NCBI RefSeq assembly: GCF_023898315.1
Contig: NC_064619.1
Location: 347,086,650 to 347,150,649, forward strand
Reading direction: 5' to 3'
Origin: Schistocerca nitens
Lineage: Eukaryota; Arthropoda; Insecta; Orthoptera; Acrididae
DNA: 64,000 bases
Positions within the stretch are counted from its first letter, which is position 1. Each line of letters starts with the position of its first letter. The notes under the pieces were generated by a model. It was not told the DNA's origin. It saw nothing but the letters and a program-made list of their open reading frames with translations, and did no database searches. The position numbers and the translations under genes are program-made. This document shows, one piece after another, positions 1 to 10,863 of the stretch.

Positions 1-1910
1 CACAGCTGGTCTGATATTCCGTAGGCTCTTACTTTGTTTATCAGACGACAGTGCGGAACTGTATCGAACGTCTTCCGGAAGTCAAGAAAAATAGCATCCA
101 CCTGGGAGCCTGTATCTAATATTTTCTGGGTCTCATGAACAAATAACGCGAGTTGGGTCTCACACGATCGCTGTTTCCGGAATCCATGTTGATTCCTACA
201 TAGTAGATTCTGGGTTTCCAAAAACGACATGATACTCGAGCAAAAAACATGTTATAAAATTCTACAACAGATCGACGTCAGAGATATAGGTCTATAGTTT
301 TGCGCATCTGCTCGACGACCCTTCTTCAAGACTGGGACTACCTGTGCTATTTTCCAATCATTTGGAACCCTCCGTTCCTCTAGAGACTTGCGGTACACGG
401 CTGTTAGAAGGGGGGCGAGTTCTTTCGCGTACTCTGTGTAGAATCGAATTGGTATCCCGTCAGGTCCAGTGGACTTTCCTCTGTTGAGTGATTCCAGTTG
501 CTTTTCTATTCCTTGGACACTTATTTCGATGTCAGCCATTTTTTCGTTTGTGCGAGGATTTAGAGAAGGAACTGCACTGCGGTCTTCCTCTGTGAAACAG
601 CTTTGGAAAAAGGTGTTTAGTATTTCAGCTTTACGCGTGTCATCCTCTGTTTCAATGCCATCATCATCCCGGAGTGTCTGGATATGCTGTTTCGAGCCAC
701 TTACTGATTTAACGTAAGACCAGAACTTCCTAGGATTTTCTGTCAAGTCGGTACATAGAATTTTACTTTCGAATTCACTGAACGCTTCTCGCATAGCCCT
801 CCTTACGCTAACTTTGACATCGCTTAGCTTCCGTTTGTCTGAGAGGTTTTGGCTGCGTTTAAACTTGGAGTGAAGCTCTCTTTGCTTTCGCAGTAGTTTC
901 CTAACTTTGTTGTTGTACCACGGTGGGTTTTTCCCGACCCTCACAGTTTTACTCGGCACGTACCTGTCTAAAACGCATTTTACGATTGCCTTGAACTTTT
1001 TCCATAAACACTCAACATTGTCAGTGTCGGAACAGAAATTTTCGTTTTGATCTGTTAGGTAGTCTGAAATCTGCCTTCTATTACTCTTGCTAAACAGATA
1101 AACCTTCCTCCCTTTTTTTATATTCCTATTAACTTCCATATTCAGGGATGCTGCAATGGCCTTATGATCACTGATTCCCTGTTCTGCACTTACAGAGTCG
1201 AAAAGTTCGGGTCTGTTTGTTAGCAGTAGGTCCAAGATGTTATCTCCACGAGTCGGTTCACTGTTTAATTGCTCGAGGTAATTTTCGGATAGTGCACTCA
1301 GTATAATGTCATTCGATGCTCTGTCCCTACCACCCGTCCTAAACATCTGAGTGTCCCAGTCTATATGTGGTAAATTGAAATCTCTACCTAAGACTATAAC
1401 ATGCTGAGAAAATTTATGTGAAATGTATTCCAAATTTTCTGTCAGTTGTTCTGCCACTAACGCTGCTGAGTTGGGAGGTCGGTAAAAGGAGCCAATTATT
1501 AACCTAGCTCGGTTGTTGAGTGTAACCTCCACCCATAATAATTCACAGGAACTATCCACTTCTACTTCACTACAGGATAAACTACTACTAACAGCGACGA
1601 ACACTCCACCACCGGTTGCATGCAATCTATCCTTCCTAAACACCGTCTGTACCTTTGTAAAAATTTCGGCAGAATTTATCTCTGGCTTAAGCCAGCTTTC
1701 AGTACCTATAACGATTTCAGCCTCGGTGCTTTCTATCAGCGCTTGAAGTTCCGGTACTTTACCAACGCAGCTTCGACAGTTGACAATTACAATACCGATT
1801 GCTGCTTGGTCCCCGCATGTCCTGACTTTGCCCCGCACCCGTTGAGGCTGTTGCCCTTTCTGTACTTGCACAAGGCCATCTAACCTAAAAAACCGCCCAG
1901 CCCACGCCAC
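1..1910 (-). pseudogene. LINE ORF2: endonuclease plus N-terminal reverse transcriptase, one nonsense codon
   Basis: The first 552 codons (1910 to 252, apparent GTG start, true start unknown) hold an AP-type endonuclease: GTESWL, the FYRPPN block, VLGRDFNLPHIDW (an Arg stands where a Gly is usual before DFN) and GISDHKAI as the SDH block. A linker follows, then the RT N-terminus with GKSTGPDGIP and AQNYRPISLTSICCRIL. A TAA at 252-254 stands where LINE relatives have a Glu codon (KILEH). The same frame then continues to the window edge through QHGFRKQRS and RT motif A, LDFRKTFDTVP. The copy therefore appears disabled by a single base change rather than by general decay. Confidence 0.8.
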
Positions 1911-2866
1911 ACAACCCCTGCTACCCGTGTAGCCGCTTGTTGCGTGTAGTGGACTCCTGACCTATCCAGCGGAACCCGAAACCCCACCACCCTATGGCGC
2001 AAGTCGAGGAATCTGCAGCCCACATGGTCGCAGAACCGTCTCAGCCTCTGATTCAGACCCTCCACTCGGCTCTGTAGCAAAGGTCCGCAGTCAGTCCTGT
2101 CGACGATGCTGCAGATGGTGAGCTCTGCTTTCATCCCGCTAGCGAGACTGGCAGTCTTCACCAAATCAGATAGCCGCCGGAAGCCAGAGAGGATTTCCTC
2201 CGATCCATAGCGACACACATCATTGGTGCCGACATGAGCGACCACTTGCAGATGGGTGCACCCTGTACCCTTCATGGCATCCGGAAGGACCCTTTCCACA
2301 TCTGGAATGACTCGCCCCGGTATGCACACGGAGTGCACATTGGTTTTCTTCCCCTCTCTTGCTGCCATTTCCCTAAGGGGCCCCATTACGCGCCTGACGT
2401 TGGAGCTCCCAACTACCAGTAAGCCCACCCTCTGCGACCGCCCGGATCTTGCAGACTGAGGGGCAACCTCTGGAATATGACAAGCAGCCATGTCAGGCCG
2501 AAGATCAGTATCAGCCCGAGACAGAGCCTGAAACCGGTTCGTCAGACAAACTGGAGAGGCCTTCCGTTCAGCCCTCCGGAATGTCTTTCGCCCCCTGCCA
2601 CACCTTGAGACGACCTCCCACTCTACCACAGGTGAGGGATCAGCCTCAATGCGGGCAGTATCCCGGGCAACCACAGTCGTAGTCCGATCGGGGGATGCGT
2701 GGGACGAGCTGGCCGTCCCCGACAAACCCCCATCCGGACCCCCACAGTGATGCCCATTGGCAACAGCCTCAAGCTGTGTGACCGAAGTCAACACTGCCTG
2801 AAGCTGGGAGCGAAGGGATGCCAACTCAGCCTGCATCCGAACACCGCAGTTGCAGTCCCTATCCAT
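1880..2866 (-). CDS. LINE ORF1 protein with SGNH-hydrolase (esterase-like) domain
   Basis: An open frame of 328 residues starting at an ATG (2866). Residues 1-40 have a heptad-like pattern (LASLRSQLQAVLTSVTQLEAV) that could form a coiled coil. The middle is Arg/Ser-rich. From about residue 146 an SGNH-like fold is recognisable: block I as VVGSSN (residues 151-156, in place of the usual GDS), a Gly in the PGR context (about 184), the GTND block III (213-216), and a C-terminal SGVHYT stretch near 307-312 where family members keep the catalytic His. In CR1-group LINEs this protein is a nucleic-acid-binding partner of the ORF2 enzyme, and the esterase role is not settled. The frame overlaps the first 31 bases of the longest ORF2 frame. 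It has no visible damage, although its partner ORF2 is broken. Confidence 0.8.
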   Translation of the reverse strand: MDRDCNCGVRMQAELASLRSQLQAVLTSVTQLEAVANGHHCGGPDGGLSGTASSSHASPDRTTTVVARDTARIEADPSPVVEWEVVSRCGRGRKTFRRAERKASPVCLTNRFQALSRADTDLRPDMAACHIPEVAPQSARSGRSQRVGLLVVGSSNVRRVMGPLREMAAREGKKTNVHSVCIPGRVIPDVERVLPDAMKGTGCTHLQVVAHVGTNDVCRYGSEEILSGFRRLSDLVKTASLASGMKAELTICSIVDRTDCGPLLQSRVEGLNQRLRRFCDHVGCRFLDLRHRVVGFRVPLDRSGVHYTQQAATRVAGVVWRGLGGFLG

Positions 2867-3044
2867 GCTAAAAACTGTTTTGCAAAGAACGTCTGAACTA
2901 ATCTACAGAGAGCGCAAACAAATCGACAAAATCTAAACGGTTATTAAAATACAAGATTGCCTAGTAAATGCAGTAATGCTGCTACTTGCGCACTGCTGAC
3001 ACACTGCTTGACAGCGGAAGGAGACTACGCGATTTTACACTATT

Positions 3045-3450
3045 CAGGTACTAAAACGCGATGCTACAACTCTCAAATACTATAATACGCCCGAAATTTA
3101 TGAATTAAACAATGGAAGTACCAAAAACACGCAAAGAAATTAAGAATTAAACTATGTAACAAATGAGTGAGCTAGGAGTATACGACTTGCTGCTGCAGCT
3201 GCTTATGCAACGGCGGCAGGGAGCACACTGACTGTGACAAACCGACACTGGCCGTTCAAAACAAACAGGTACTGAAACGCGATGCTACAACTCTCAAATA
3301 CTATAATACGCCAGAAATTTATGTATCAAACAATGCAAGTACCAAAAACACGCAAAGAAATTAAGAATTAAACTATGTAAGAAATGAGTGAGCTAGGAGT
3401 TTACGACTTGCTGCTGCAGCTGCTTATCCAACGGCGGCAGGGAACACACT
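3045..3450 (-). repeat. Tandem leader units upstream of the LINE (2 x about 185 bp)
   Basis: Two long, closely similar direct copies lie at 3045-3229 and 3266-3450, 221 bp apart. Both run from caggtact through gcgatgctacaactctc to gcggcaggg. They sit just upstream of ORF1 on the minus strand, in the position of a LINE 5' UTR. Repeated 5' units are known to act as promoter monomers in some LINEs, so a promoter role is inferred. The remaining bases, 2867-3044 and 3451-3627, show no gene. Confidence 0.6.
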
Positions 3451-3627
3451 AAATGGCACATTGTGGGACAATGTTCCTGCAAAGTTGAAGATCAACCCTA
3501 GGTGCTATTGGCCTCAAATCCTAATTCCTGTGCAATGTCTGATATTGGTAGGTTTCTTAAAATAACGGGATAAAATGACGAGCACTGAATGCACTGGAAA
3601 TTTCATTCTATCTAGGTGAAGAAAGTA

Positions 3628-5049
3628 CACTCCTGGAAATTGAAATAAGAAGACCGTGAATTCATTGTCCCAGGAAGGGGAAACTTTATTGACACATTCC
3701 TGGGGTCAGATACATCACATGATCACACTGACAGAACCACAGGCACATAGACACAGGCAACAGAGCATGCACAATGTCGGCACTAGTACAGTGTATATCC
3801 ACCTTTCGCAGCAATGCAGGCTGCTATTCTCCCATGGAGACGATCGTAGAGATGCTGGATGTAGTCCTGTGGAACGGCTTGCCATGCCATTTCCACCTGG
3901 CGCCTCAGTTGGACCAGCGTTCGTGCTGGACGTGCAGACCGCGTGAGACGACGCTTCATCCAGTCCCAAACATGCTCAATGGGGGACAGATCCGGAGATC
4001 TTGCTGGCCAGGGTAGTTGACTTACACCTTCTAGAGCACGTTGGGTGGCACGGGATACATGCGGACGTGCATTGTCCTGTTGGAACAGCAAGTTCCCTTG
4101 CCGGTCTAGGAATGGTAGAACGATGGGTTCGATGACGGTTTGGATGTACCGTGCACTATTCAGTGTCCCCTCGACGATCACCAGTGGTGTACGGCCAGTG
4201 TAGGAGATCGCTCCCCACACCATGATGCCGGGTGCTGGCCCTGTGTGCCTCGGTCGTATGCAGTCTTGATTGTGGCGCTCACCTGCACGGCGCCAAACAC
4301 GCATACGACCATCATTGGCACCAAGGCAGAAGCGACTCTCATCGCTGAAGACGACACGTCTCCATTCGTCCCTCCATTCACGCCTGTCGCGACACCACTG
4401 GAGGCGGGCTGCACGATGTTGGGGCGTGAGCGGAAGACGGCCTAACGGTGTGCGGGACCGTAGCCCAGCTTCATGGAGACGGTTGCGAATGGTCCTCGCC
4501 GATACCCCAGGAGCAACAGTGTCCCTAATTTGCTGGGAAGTGGCGGTGCGGTCCCCTACGGCACTGCGTAGGATCCTACGGTCTTGGCGTGCATCCGTGC
4601 GTCGCTGCGGTCCGGTCCCAGGTCGACGGGCACGTGCACCTTCCGCCTACCACTGGCGACAACATCGATGTACTGTTGAGACCTCACGCCCCACGTGTTG
4701 AGCAATTCGGCGGTACGTCCACCCGGCCTCCCGCATGCCCACTATACGCCCTCGCTCAAAGTCCGTCAACTGCACATACGGTTCACGTCCACGCTGCCGC
4801 GGCATGCTACCAGCGTTAAAGACTGCGATGGAGCTCCGTATGCCACGGCAAACTGGCTGACACTGACGGCGGCGGTGCACAAATGCTGCGCAGCTAGCGC
4901 CATTCGACGGCCAACACCGCGGTTCCTGGTGTGTCCGCTGTGCCGTGCGTGTGATCATTGCTTGTACAGCCCTCTCGCAGTGTCCGGAGCAAGTATGGTG
5001 GGTCTGACACACCGGTGTCAATGTGTTCTTTTTTCCATTTCCAGGAGTG
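3628..5049 (-). mobile_element. Tc1-like DNA transposon, copy A (1422 bp)
   Basis: Complete element bounded by inverted termini starting cactcctggaaat (about 28 bp, imperfect) and flanked by TA at 3626-3627 and 5050-5051, the Tc1/mariner target duplication. It has exactly the same length as copies B (6561-7982) and C (22764-24185). By eye it differs from B at about a dozen positions, so amplification is recent. Confidence 0.93.
3783..4805 (-). pseudogene. Tc1-like transposase, copy A, one nonsense codon
   Basis: The frame starts at the same ATG as the intact copies (4805, reading MPRQRGREPY) and would be 340 residues long. Codon 53, a Ser in copies B and C, is TAG here (near 4648). The rest is open in the same frame down to 3783, including SDESRFCLGANDG (first catalytic Asp), QQDNARPH (second Asp) and SPDLSPIEHVWD (Glu). 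The copy is inactivated by one base change, with its termini preserved, so it could still be moved by protein from a sister copy. Confidence 0.9.
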
Positions 5050-5051
5050 TA

Positions 5052-5329
5052 ACTGAGGAACTTTGACACGAAACTCCATAGTCATTCCTCCAGGGGGTGG
5101 GAGGGGTGTATGTGTGAAACCGGGAGTTTCATACATATTTGTGACGGTGACGGTACCATAACAACAGTGGGATTCAAATATGATGCTGTGATTAAGTAAA
5201 CAGGTAAAAAGCGATGGAGGGAAGACGAAGTAAAGTTGTCACGTGTCGAATTCGGTAGATCCGTCAAATACTGTAATTTAAACTGTAAGCTATAAGAAAG
5301 CACCACAGAAGAATTATCCAAATGCTACG
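5052..5329. other. No recognisable gene
   Basis: Between Tc1-like copy A and a decayed Tc1-like fragment I see no coding signal, terminal repeat or simple repeat. Confidence 0.5.
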
Positions 5330-6150
5330 GGAATCGGTAGATGTGATGTATATATCAGAAAACAAATGTTCACAAATTCAGAAAAGTTGGATGAATTCAT
5401 CTTGAGAATGAGCTTCAAAAATTGAGAAAGTCAGTAAGTAATGCGTTGGTACACCTCTCATCCTTTTTCAAGCATCTACTCAACTCAGCATTGATTCACA
5501 GAGTTGTTGGACGTGCTTCCGAGGGTTAACGTGCCAGATTCTGCAGGACTGGCTCGTTAGGCTGCTAGGTGGAGGGCCCTGCCCGTAATATTCCAAACGT
5601 TCTCTATTTTGGAGAGACCGGACGATCTTTTTGTCACGAATATGAGCAGTAGAAATTCTCGCCTTATGCAGGCGGGCATTATCATGCTGAAGTATAAGCC
5701 CAGGGTGGCTTACCATGGAGGGCAACAAAATGGTGCACAAAAGAGCGTCGAGCTACCGCTGAACTGTAAGGGTGCTGCCGATAACAAGCAAAGAGGTCCT
5801 CCTGTGAAACTAAATGGCACCCCACACCATCTCTCCTGGTTCTCGGGTCGTATAGCGGGCAACAGTCAGGTTGGTATCGTACTGCCACTCGGGGCGTCTC
5901 CAGACACACCTTCGGCCTTCAATATCTTTGGCTGGAGTAGAATTGTCTTCATTGATGAGTGACGCTTCGAAGCTAGAACCGATGATCAGCGAAGACGTTT
6001 CTGGAGATGCTCCAGAGAGTGGTCGCATTACAAACATGCTGCCCTTACATTTCAGCTAGATTATTGCTCACCCACTTACTTTCGTGCTTGCCAAATCCTA
6101 CCTTGGACAAGGAGGGCGCCAGATCTCCTCACAATTGAAAACGTTTTCTG
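5330..6150 (-). pseudogene. Decayed Tc1-like transposase (second Tc1 family)
   Basis: The minus strand still shows scattered Tc1 blocks in several frames: INEDNSTP (from FTDES, first Asp context), RRCVWRRP, GEMVWGAI (about 5815-5840), then LQHDNARLHKARI (about 5655-5695, second Asp context), followed by non-coding 3' sequence down to about 5330. Frames break repeatedly and the C-terminal Glu block is not readable. The left flank resembles the 3' tail of the plus-strand fragment at 6163-6475, so both belong to one old family. Confidence 0.65.
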
Positions 6151-6162
6151 TGTTATGATCAG

Positions 6163-6475
6163 GGCCCTCTAACCTGCTGGGGATTTTGGTGATCTAAAGC
6201 TTCTATTGGACAGAATATGGCTCGATGTTCCTTAATAAGACATCCAAAAACTCTACCAAACAATGCCAAGCCGGATAACTGCTTCCATAAGGGCCAGAGG
6301 TGGACCAACGATTTATTGACTTCCTCAATTTTTGAAGCTCTTTTTCTTGAATAAAACGGCCAAAATTTTCTGAAATTGTATTCATTTGTTTCCCTGTACA
6401 TGTAAATGTCTACCCATTCGGATACTTCCATCTTGGCGCGTTTTCTTTTTTTCTGAGAGTGTGTTTCAGAAATTC
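6163..6475 (+). mobile_element. 3' end fragment of the same decayed Tc1-like family, opposite strand
   Basis: This stretch repeats, on the plus strand, the C-terminal and 3' untranslated part of the family found on the minus strand at 5330-6150. Shared landmarks are gggccagaggtggaccaacg and the following ctcaatttttgaagctc. Together they form two back-to-back remnants about 100 bp apart. No open frame of useful length remains. Confidence 0.55.
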
Positions 6476-6557
6476 TAATAATAAGAAGGAGCAGAAAGTA
6501 TCTTAGTGAGGAAAATGATGCCTCCAGATGTACAGCCTTTCTTGGAAGACAAAGGAC
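6476..6557. repeat. Left unit of a direct repeat flanking Tc1 copy B
   Basis: The sequence from cagaaattc to gaagacaaaggaca reappears, diverged by roughly 20%, at 8005-8102 on the other side of transposon copy B. Landmarks are gatgcctccagat and gcctttctt. It looks like an older local duplication or short repeat into which copy B inserted. Confidence 0.55.
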
Positions 6558-6560
6558 ATA

Positions 6561-7982
6561 CACTCCTGGAAATTGAAATAAGAACACCGTGAATTCATTG
6601 TCCCAGGAAGGGGAAACTTTATTGACACATTCCTGGGGTCAGATACATCACATGATCACACTGACAGAACCACAGGCACATAGACACAGGCAACAGAGCA
6701 TGCACAATGTCGGCACTAGTACAGTGTATATCCACCTTTCGCAGCAATGCAGGCTGCTATTCTCCCATGGAGACGATCGTGGAGATGCTGGATGTAGTCC
6801 TGTGGAACGGCTTGCCATGCCATTTCCACCTGGCGCCTCAGTTGGACCAGCGTTCGTGCTGGACGTGCAGACCGCGTGAGACGACGCTTCATACAGTCCC
6901 AAACATGCTCAATGGGGGACAGATCCGGAGATCTTGCTGGCCAGGGTAGTTGACTTACACCTTCTAGAGCACGTTGGGTGGCACGGGATACATGCGGACG
7001 TGCATTGTCCTGTTGGAACAGCAAGTTCCCTTGCCTGTCTAGGAATGGTAGAACGATGGGTTCGATGACGGTTTGGATGTACCGTGCACTATTCAGTGTC
7101 CCCTCGACGATCACCAGTGGTGTACGGCCAGTGTAGGAGATCGCTCCCCACACCATGATGCCGGGTGTTGGCCCTGTGTGCCTCGGTCGTATGCAGTCCT
7201 GATTGTGGCGCTCACCTGCACGGCGCCAAACATGCATACGACCATCATTGGCACCAAGGCAGAAGCGACTCTCATCGCTGAAGACGACACGTCTCCATTC
7301 GTCCCTCCATTCACGCCTGTCGCGACACCACTGGAGGCGGGCTGCACGATGTTGGGGCGTGAGCGGAAGACGGCCTAACGGTGTGCGGGACCGTAGCCCA
7401 GCTTCATGGAGACGGTTGCGAATGGTCCTCGCCGATACCCCAGGAGCAACAGTGTCCCTAATTTGCTGGGAAGTGGCGGTGCGGTCCCCTACGGCACTGC
7501 GTAGGATCCTACGGTCTTGGCGTGCATACGTGCGTCGCTGCGGTCCGGTCCCAGGTCGACGGGCACGTGCACCTTCCGCCGACCACTGGCGACAACATCG
7601 ATGTACTGTGGAGACCTCACGCCCCACGTGTTGAGCAATTCGGCGGTACGTCCACCCGGCCTCCCGCATGCCCACTATACGCCCTCGCTCAAAGTCCGTC
7701 AACTGCACATACGGTTCACGTCCACGCTGTCGCGGCATGCTACCAGTGTTAAAGACTGCGATGGAGCTCCGTATGCCACGGCAAACTGGCTGACACTGAC
7801 GGCGGCGGTGCACAAATGCTGCGCAGCTAGCGCCATTCGACGGCCAACACCGCGGTTCCTGGTGTGTCCGCTGTGCCGTGCGTGTGATCATTGCTTGTAC
7901 AGCCCTCTCGCAGTGTCCGGAGCAAGTATGGTGGGTCTGACACACCGGTGTCAATGTGTTCTTTTTTCCATTTCCAGGAGTG
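6561..7982 (-). mobile_element. Tc1-like DNA transposon, copy B (1422 bp), intact
   Basis: Inverted termini cactcctggaaat are present at both ends, TA duplications lie at 6559-6560 and 7983-7984, and the length equals copies A and C. It encodes an uninterrupted transposase. Confidence 0.95.
6716..7738 (-). CDS. Tc1-like transposase, copy B, uninterrupted
   Basis: A 340-residue frame from the ATG at 7738 (MPRQRGREPY) to TAG. It would cut and paste the element by binding its inverted termini. Residues about 13-52 form a first helix-turn-helix (DFERGRIVGMREAGWTYRRIA) and about 77-130 a second. The DDE domain shows Asp155 (FSDES), Asp244 (QQDN) and Glu277 (SPIEHVW). Only 32 residues separate the last Asp and the Glu, where typical Tc1 enzymes have 34. 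Copy-specific changes relative to A and C include Cys for Trp after EHVWD and His for Arg in RMRVWRR. The frame is also open upstream beyond the element end, but the only ATG there lies outside the transposon, so the internal ATG is the better start. Confidence 0.93.
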   Translation of the reverse strand: MPRQRGREPYVQLTDFERGRIVGMREAGWTYRRIAQHVGREVSTVHRCCRQWSAEGARARRPGTGPQRRTYARQDRRILRSAVGDRTATSQQIRDTVAPGVSARTIRNRLHEAGLRSRTPLGRLPLTPQHRAARLQWCRDRREWRDEWRRVVFSDESRFCLGANDGRMHVWRRAGERHNQDCIRPRHTGPTPGIMVWGAISYTGRTPLVIVEGTLNSARYIQTVIEPIVLPFLDRQGNLLFQQDNARPHVSRATQRALEGVSQLPWPARSPDLSPIEHVWDCMKRRLTRSARPARTLVQLRRQVEMAWQAVPQDYIQHLHDRLHGRIAACIAAKGGYTLY

Positions 7983-8004
7983 TATTTCAACATTAATTTG
8001 TTTG

Positions 8005-8102
8005 AGAAATTCGTAATAACGGAGCAAGAGGAAAAAGTTGGGAATCTTAGTAAGGAAAACGATGCCTCCAGATTTACCGCCTTTCTTCGAAGACAGAGGA
8101 CA
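8005..8102. repeat. Right unit of the direct repeat flanking Tc1 copy B
   Basis: Partner of 6476-6557, in the same orientation (gagaaattc, gatgcctccagat, gaagacagaggaca). The two units are separated almost entirely by transposon copy B. Confidence 0.55.
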
Positions 8103-8730
8103 GTTTTGAACTCCAGGAACGATTTCCTGGCTCCCTACCCTGGATGGAGAAGGACGCACTTCAAACTGAGGAGGAAAGCGTAAATTATAGGCTCTCACAT
8201 AATCGTTTTGGTAGTTGATAGATTTGTGCATAGATTATTGTTTAATTGAGCTGCTTAATATACTAATTGCTGTAACAGAAAAATTGTTATGTATATTACC
8301 GGTAATTTAGGATCGTCGTCTGTTCTACATACGAAGAATCGTTTCATTGTGGGTTGTGGCATTACTTACTTACGGAAAATGACAAAAATATAATTTACTC
8401 TGGTTTCAAAGGAGTAATTGTGGAATATATCCCACCAAAGAACCTAATACGAATACTCGAAATGTTCCAGCACCATTTACTACAACATGAACTTCACCAC
8501 ACGGCTGCGACATATGTATCATTCGCCAGTTATTACCCCTCGGTCAAAGTCCTTTATCTCACAGTATGTTTACATCTTCACTAGACACCACTCTGTAACA
8601 GACTAATCCGATATCTTGTTTGCACTCGGAGGATACTCACCATCTAGCCGCAGCATCTAAACATAATTCACGGCACGACTTCAACTTAGAACCCCGGAAT
8701 TTTGGTCGTTCTGTTTATAATCAGGATTTC
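8103..8730. other. No recognisable gene
   Basis: Short chance frames only; no motif, repeat or terminal structure that I can identify. Confidence 0.5.
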
Positions 8731-8734
8731 GTTT

Positions 8735-8801
8735 AGATACTTTCTCTCTCTCTTCCTACCCCCCTCCCCCCACCCCCCTCACACACACACGCGCACAAAC
8801 A
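8735..8801. repeat. Pyrimidine-rich low-complexity tract
   Basis: A run of ctctct, then C-rich sequence, then cacacacac, ending in gcgcac. It is simple sequence without coding potential. Confidence 0.85.
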
Positions 8802-10644
8802 AAGAATAACGAAATTCTAGGTTTTCGTCCTTGGTTAACAAACCGCTTAGTGAATGACACAGAAAATGTCTTCCGAGCAATGAATGATTTTAATATCGGT
8901 GACGGATGACGATATCGGCTGTGGCAGGAACGGCATCAATACTACCAGGTGATGCGCTCTTGCAGCAGCAGGAGACTCCTCCACTGATTGTGAGGTCACC
9001 AGAGTCGTGTGAGAAGGACATCGCCCTTGTCAGGCTATACCAGATAAGACTGGACGCTGGCGCACGGAGAGTCAGTACTCTGTTTACGTGAAGTCTAACA
9101 GTATCACTGATATGGATATTGTGTCCATTGTTTAACGGACGTGGTTGCTGTTTGGAGTCTCCTTGGGACAGTTTCGTGTGTGATCAAACGGTAGATTCCA
9201 CTTGGTTCATTATTTTCACAGACTGTTCACTATATAAAACGATTTAGCACTAACCGGACGCAATGCATCTTTTCTGTCCGCGTCTCAAGGGGCGGCCAAG
9301 ATTTCGGCTCACGGGCCTTACCTGAGTGCGACTGCCAAAGCCCTCTGCCTCCCTTCACATTTCCTCCTACTTTCACCCCACGCTGTCTGAACTCGACGAT
9401 TGGGAAGAGAGAAAACTGCGAAAGCGCCGCATTTGAATGGCAGTGCAGTCGCACTGCATACTATTGGGTTCTATACTTCACATTTCTCAACGATATAGAT
9501 CACAAACAAAACATATTTAGTATTATTTAATTATTTTGGCGCACTGCAGACATAACACAATTTTTATCCGGTAAACAGTGTCGGCATACTGACAGACACA
9601 GACTTAGACAATTTCAAAGAGTTGCACACTCAAGTTGCCACGTAAGCGTAACTTATTTAGTTCCATAGTGAAAAAAAGGTGTTTCACATAAATATGTCGA
9701 TCGAAATGTTGTATCATTATGGAGACCGGAGGGAAACAGCGATGACGTCCTGGACAACTTTAACGTAAAGAGATTCCCATTAACACTGGAATTACCTTGC
9801 ATCGGCATATGCACAGGGACGCTTTCAATTGAAACAGCAAACGATCTCAGAAACATCACGGAAAAAGATGTAAGAATGACACGGTCCTCAGATCTTTTTA
9901 GAATTATCCATGTAGTTCTTTCAAGCTCACAATGAATTCTTCAAACCTCGCCTATTCTTTACCGGCAGTGAGCTTAGGGACGTGGACTGTTTTTGTCAGA
10001 ATGTCTTCCTTGTTAACGCGATTTTCTCTTTAAATGCATCCCCATTGAATCAGAAAGAAGTTGCCTTGCATTGTCTTACTGTTGGCAGTGTGCAGTCGAG
10101 TCCACTTAAAACATGAAGCGTGCAACCCATTAAGGTTGTTCCTCATTTCTTCCCTGCACTCCTTTTCCCTTCATAAATTCATCAATAGCGAGTTTTAACA
10201 CGAACAATCGTTCCAAGCATGCTCCTTGACTCTGCAGTCAAATACGAACTCTCCATACTCTTCGTACAGTTCCACTGAAAACGTTTGCAATTGACAATGG
10301 AATAATGCTTGCGGCTTCACAAATTTTAGTATTTGTGCGACGAATTTCATTATATGCTCCAGGCCTGCGAATTTAGCACAAAATTACTTTTTATATACAG
10401 AACACTGAATCTCGTCTTTCGATCGTTGTAACTTTTCGCTCTTTCATTGTCTACTAAATCTGTAAATTCTTTATGCTTGTTATTAAAATGTCATTTCAAA
10501 ACAAATGGGCAGTACCTGGCGTTATGCTAACTGAGAATTCTCATCCCTCTCCCTTCTGACAATTTATTCATTTTAAAGGATTGCGAAGACCAAAATTTGT
10601 CAGTAGCTTCTTGGAAACAAATGAAAACTATTGGTAGCAGCTTT
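8802..10644. other. Unexplained sequence, no recognisable gene
   Basis: About 1.8 kb without recognisable protein motifs, inverted termini or known repeat landmarks on either strand. The frames present are under 80 codons and look like chance. It could be unique intergenic DNA or strongly decayed repeats. Confidence 0.45.
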
Positions 10645-10656
10645 CTGGAAGGTGTT

Positions 10657-10851
10657 GGTTCAAATGGCTCTGAGCACTATGGGACTTATCTTCTGAGGTC
10701 ATCAGTCCCCTAGAACTTAGAACTACTTAAACCTAACTAACCTAAGGACACCACACACATCCATGCCCGAGGCAGGATTCGAACCTGCGACCGTAGCGGT
10801 CGCGCAATTCCAGTCTGTAGCGCCTAGAACCGCTCGGCCACTCCGGCCGGC
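10657..10851 (-). mobile_element. tRNA-derived SINE with 12-bp target duplication
   Basis: The minus strand begins with a tRNA-like head: an A box tggccgagcgg and a B box ggttcgaatcc. The family body follows with ggttagttaggtttaagtag and tctaggggactgatgacc, ending in gctcagagccatttgaacca. The sequence ctggaaggtgtt flanks it at 10645-10656 and 10852-10863. It needs a LINE enzyme for movement. The same family occurs at 24689, 45339, 57324 and 61332. Confidence 0.93.
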
Positions 10852-10863
10852 CTGGAAGGTGTT

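Larger units (their letters stand above)
1..2866 (-). mobile_element. CR1/L2-like non-LTR retrotransposon (LINE), 3' part beyond window
   Basis: A two-ORF LINE read on the minus strand. ORF1 (1880-2866) carries an SGNH-esterase-like domain and ORF2 (from about 1910 leftwards) an endonuclease followed by the start of reverse transcriptase. This order, and an esterase-bearing ORF1, is typical of CR1/L2-group LINEs. The RT frame still reads at base 1, so RT motifs B and C and the 3' end lie outside the window. Upstream (2867-3627) is a leader with a duplicated unit. One nonsense codon at 252-254 breaks ORF2. Clade placement is by motif only. Confidence 0.8.
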
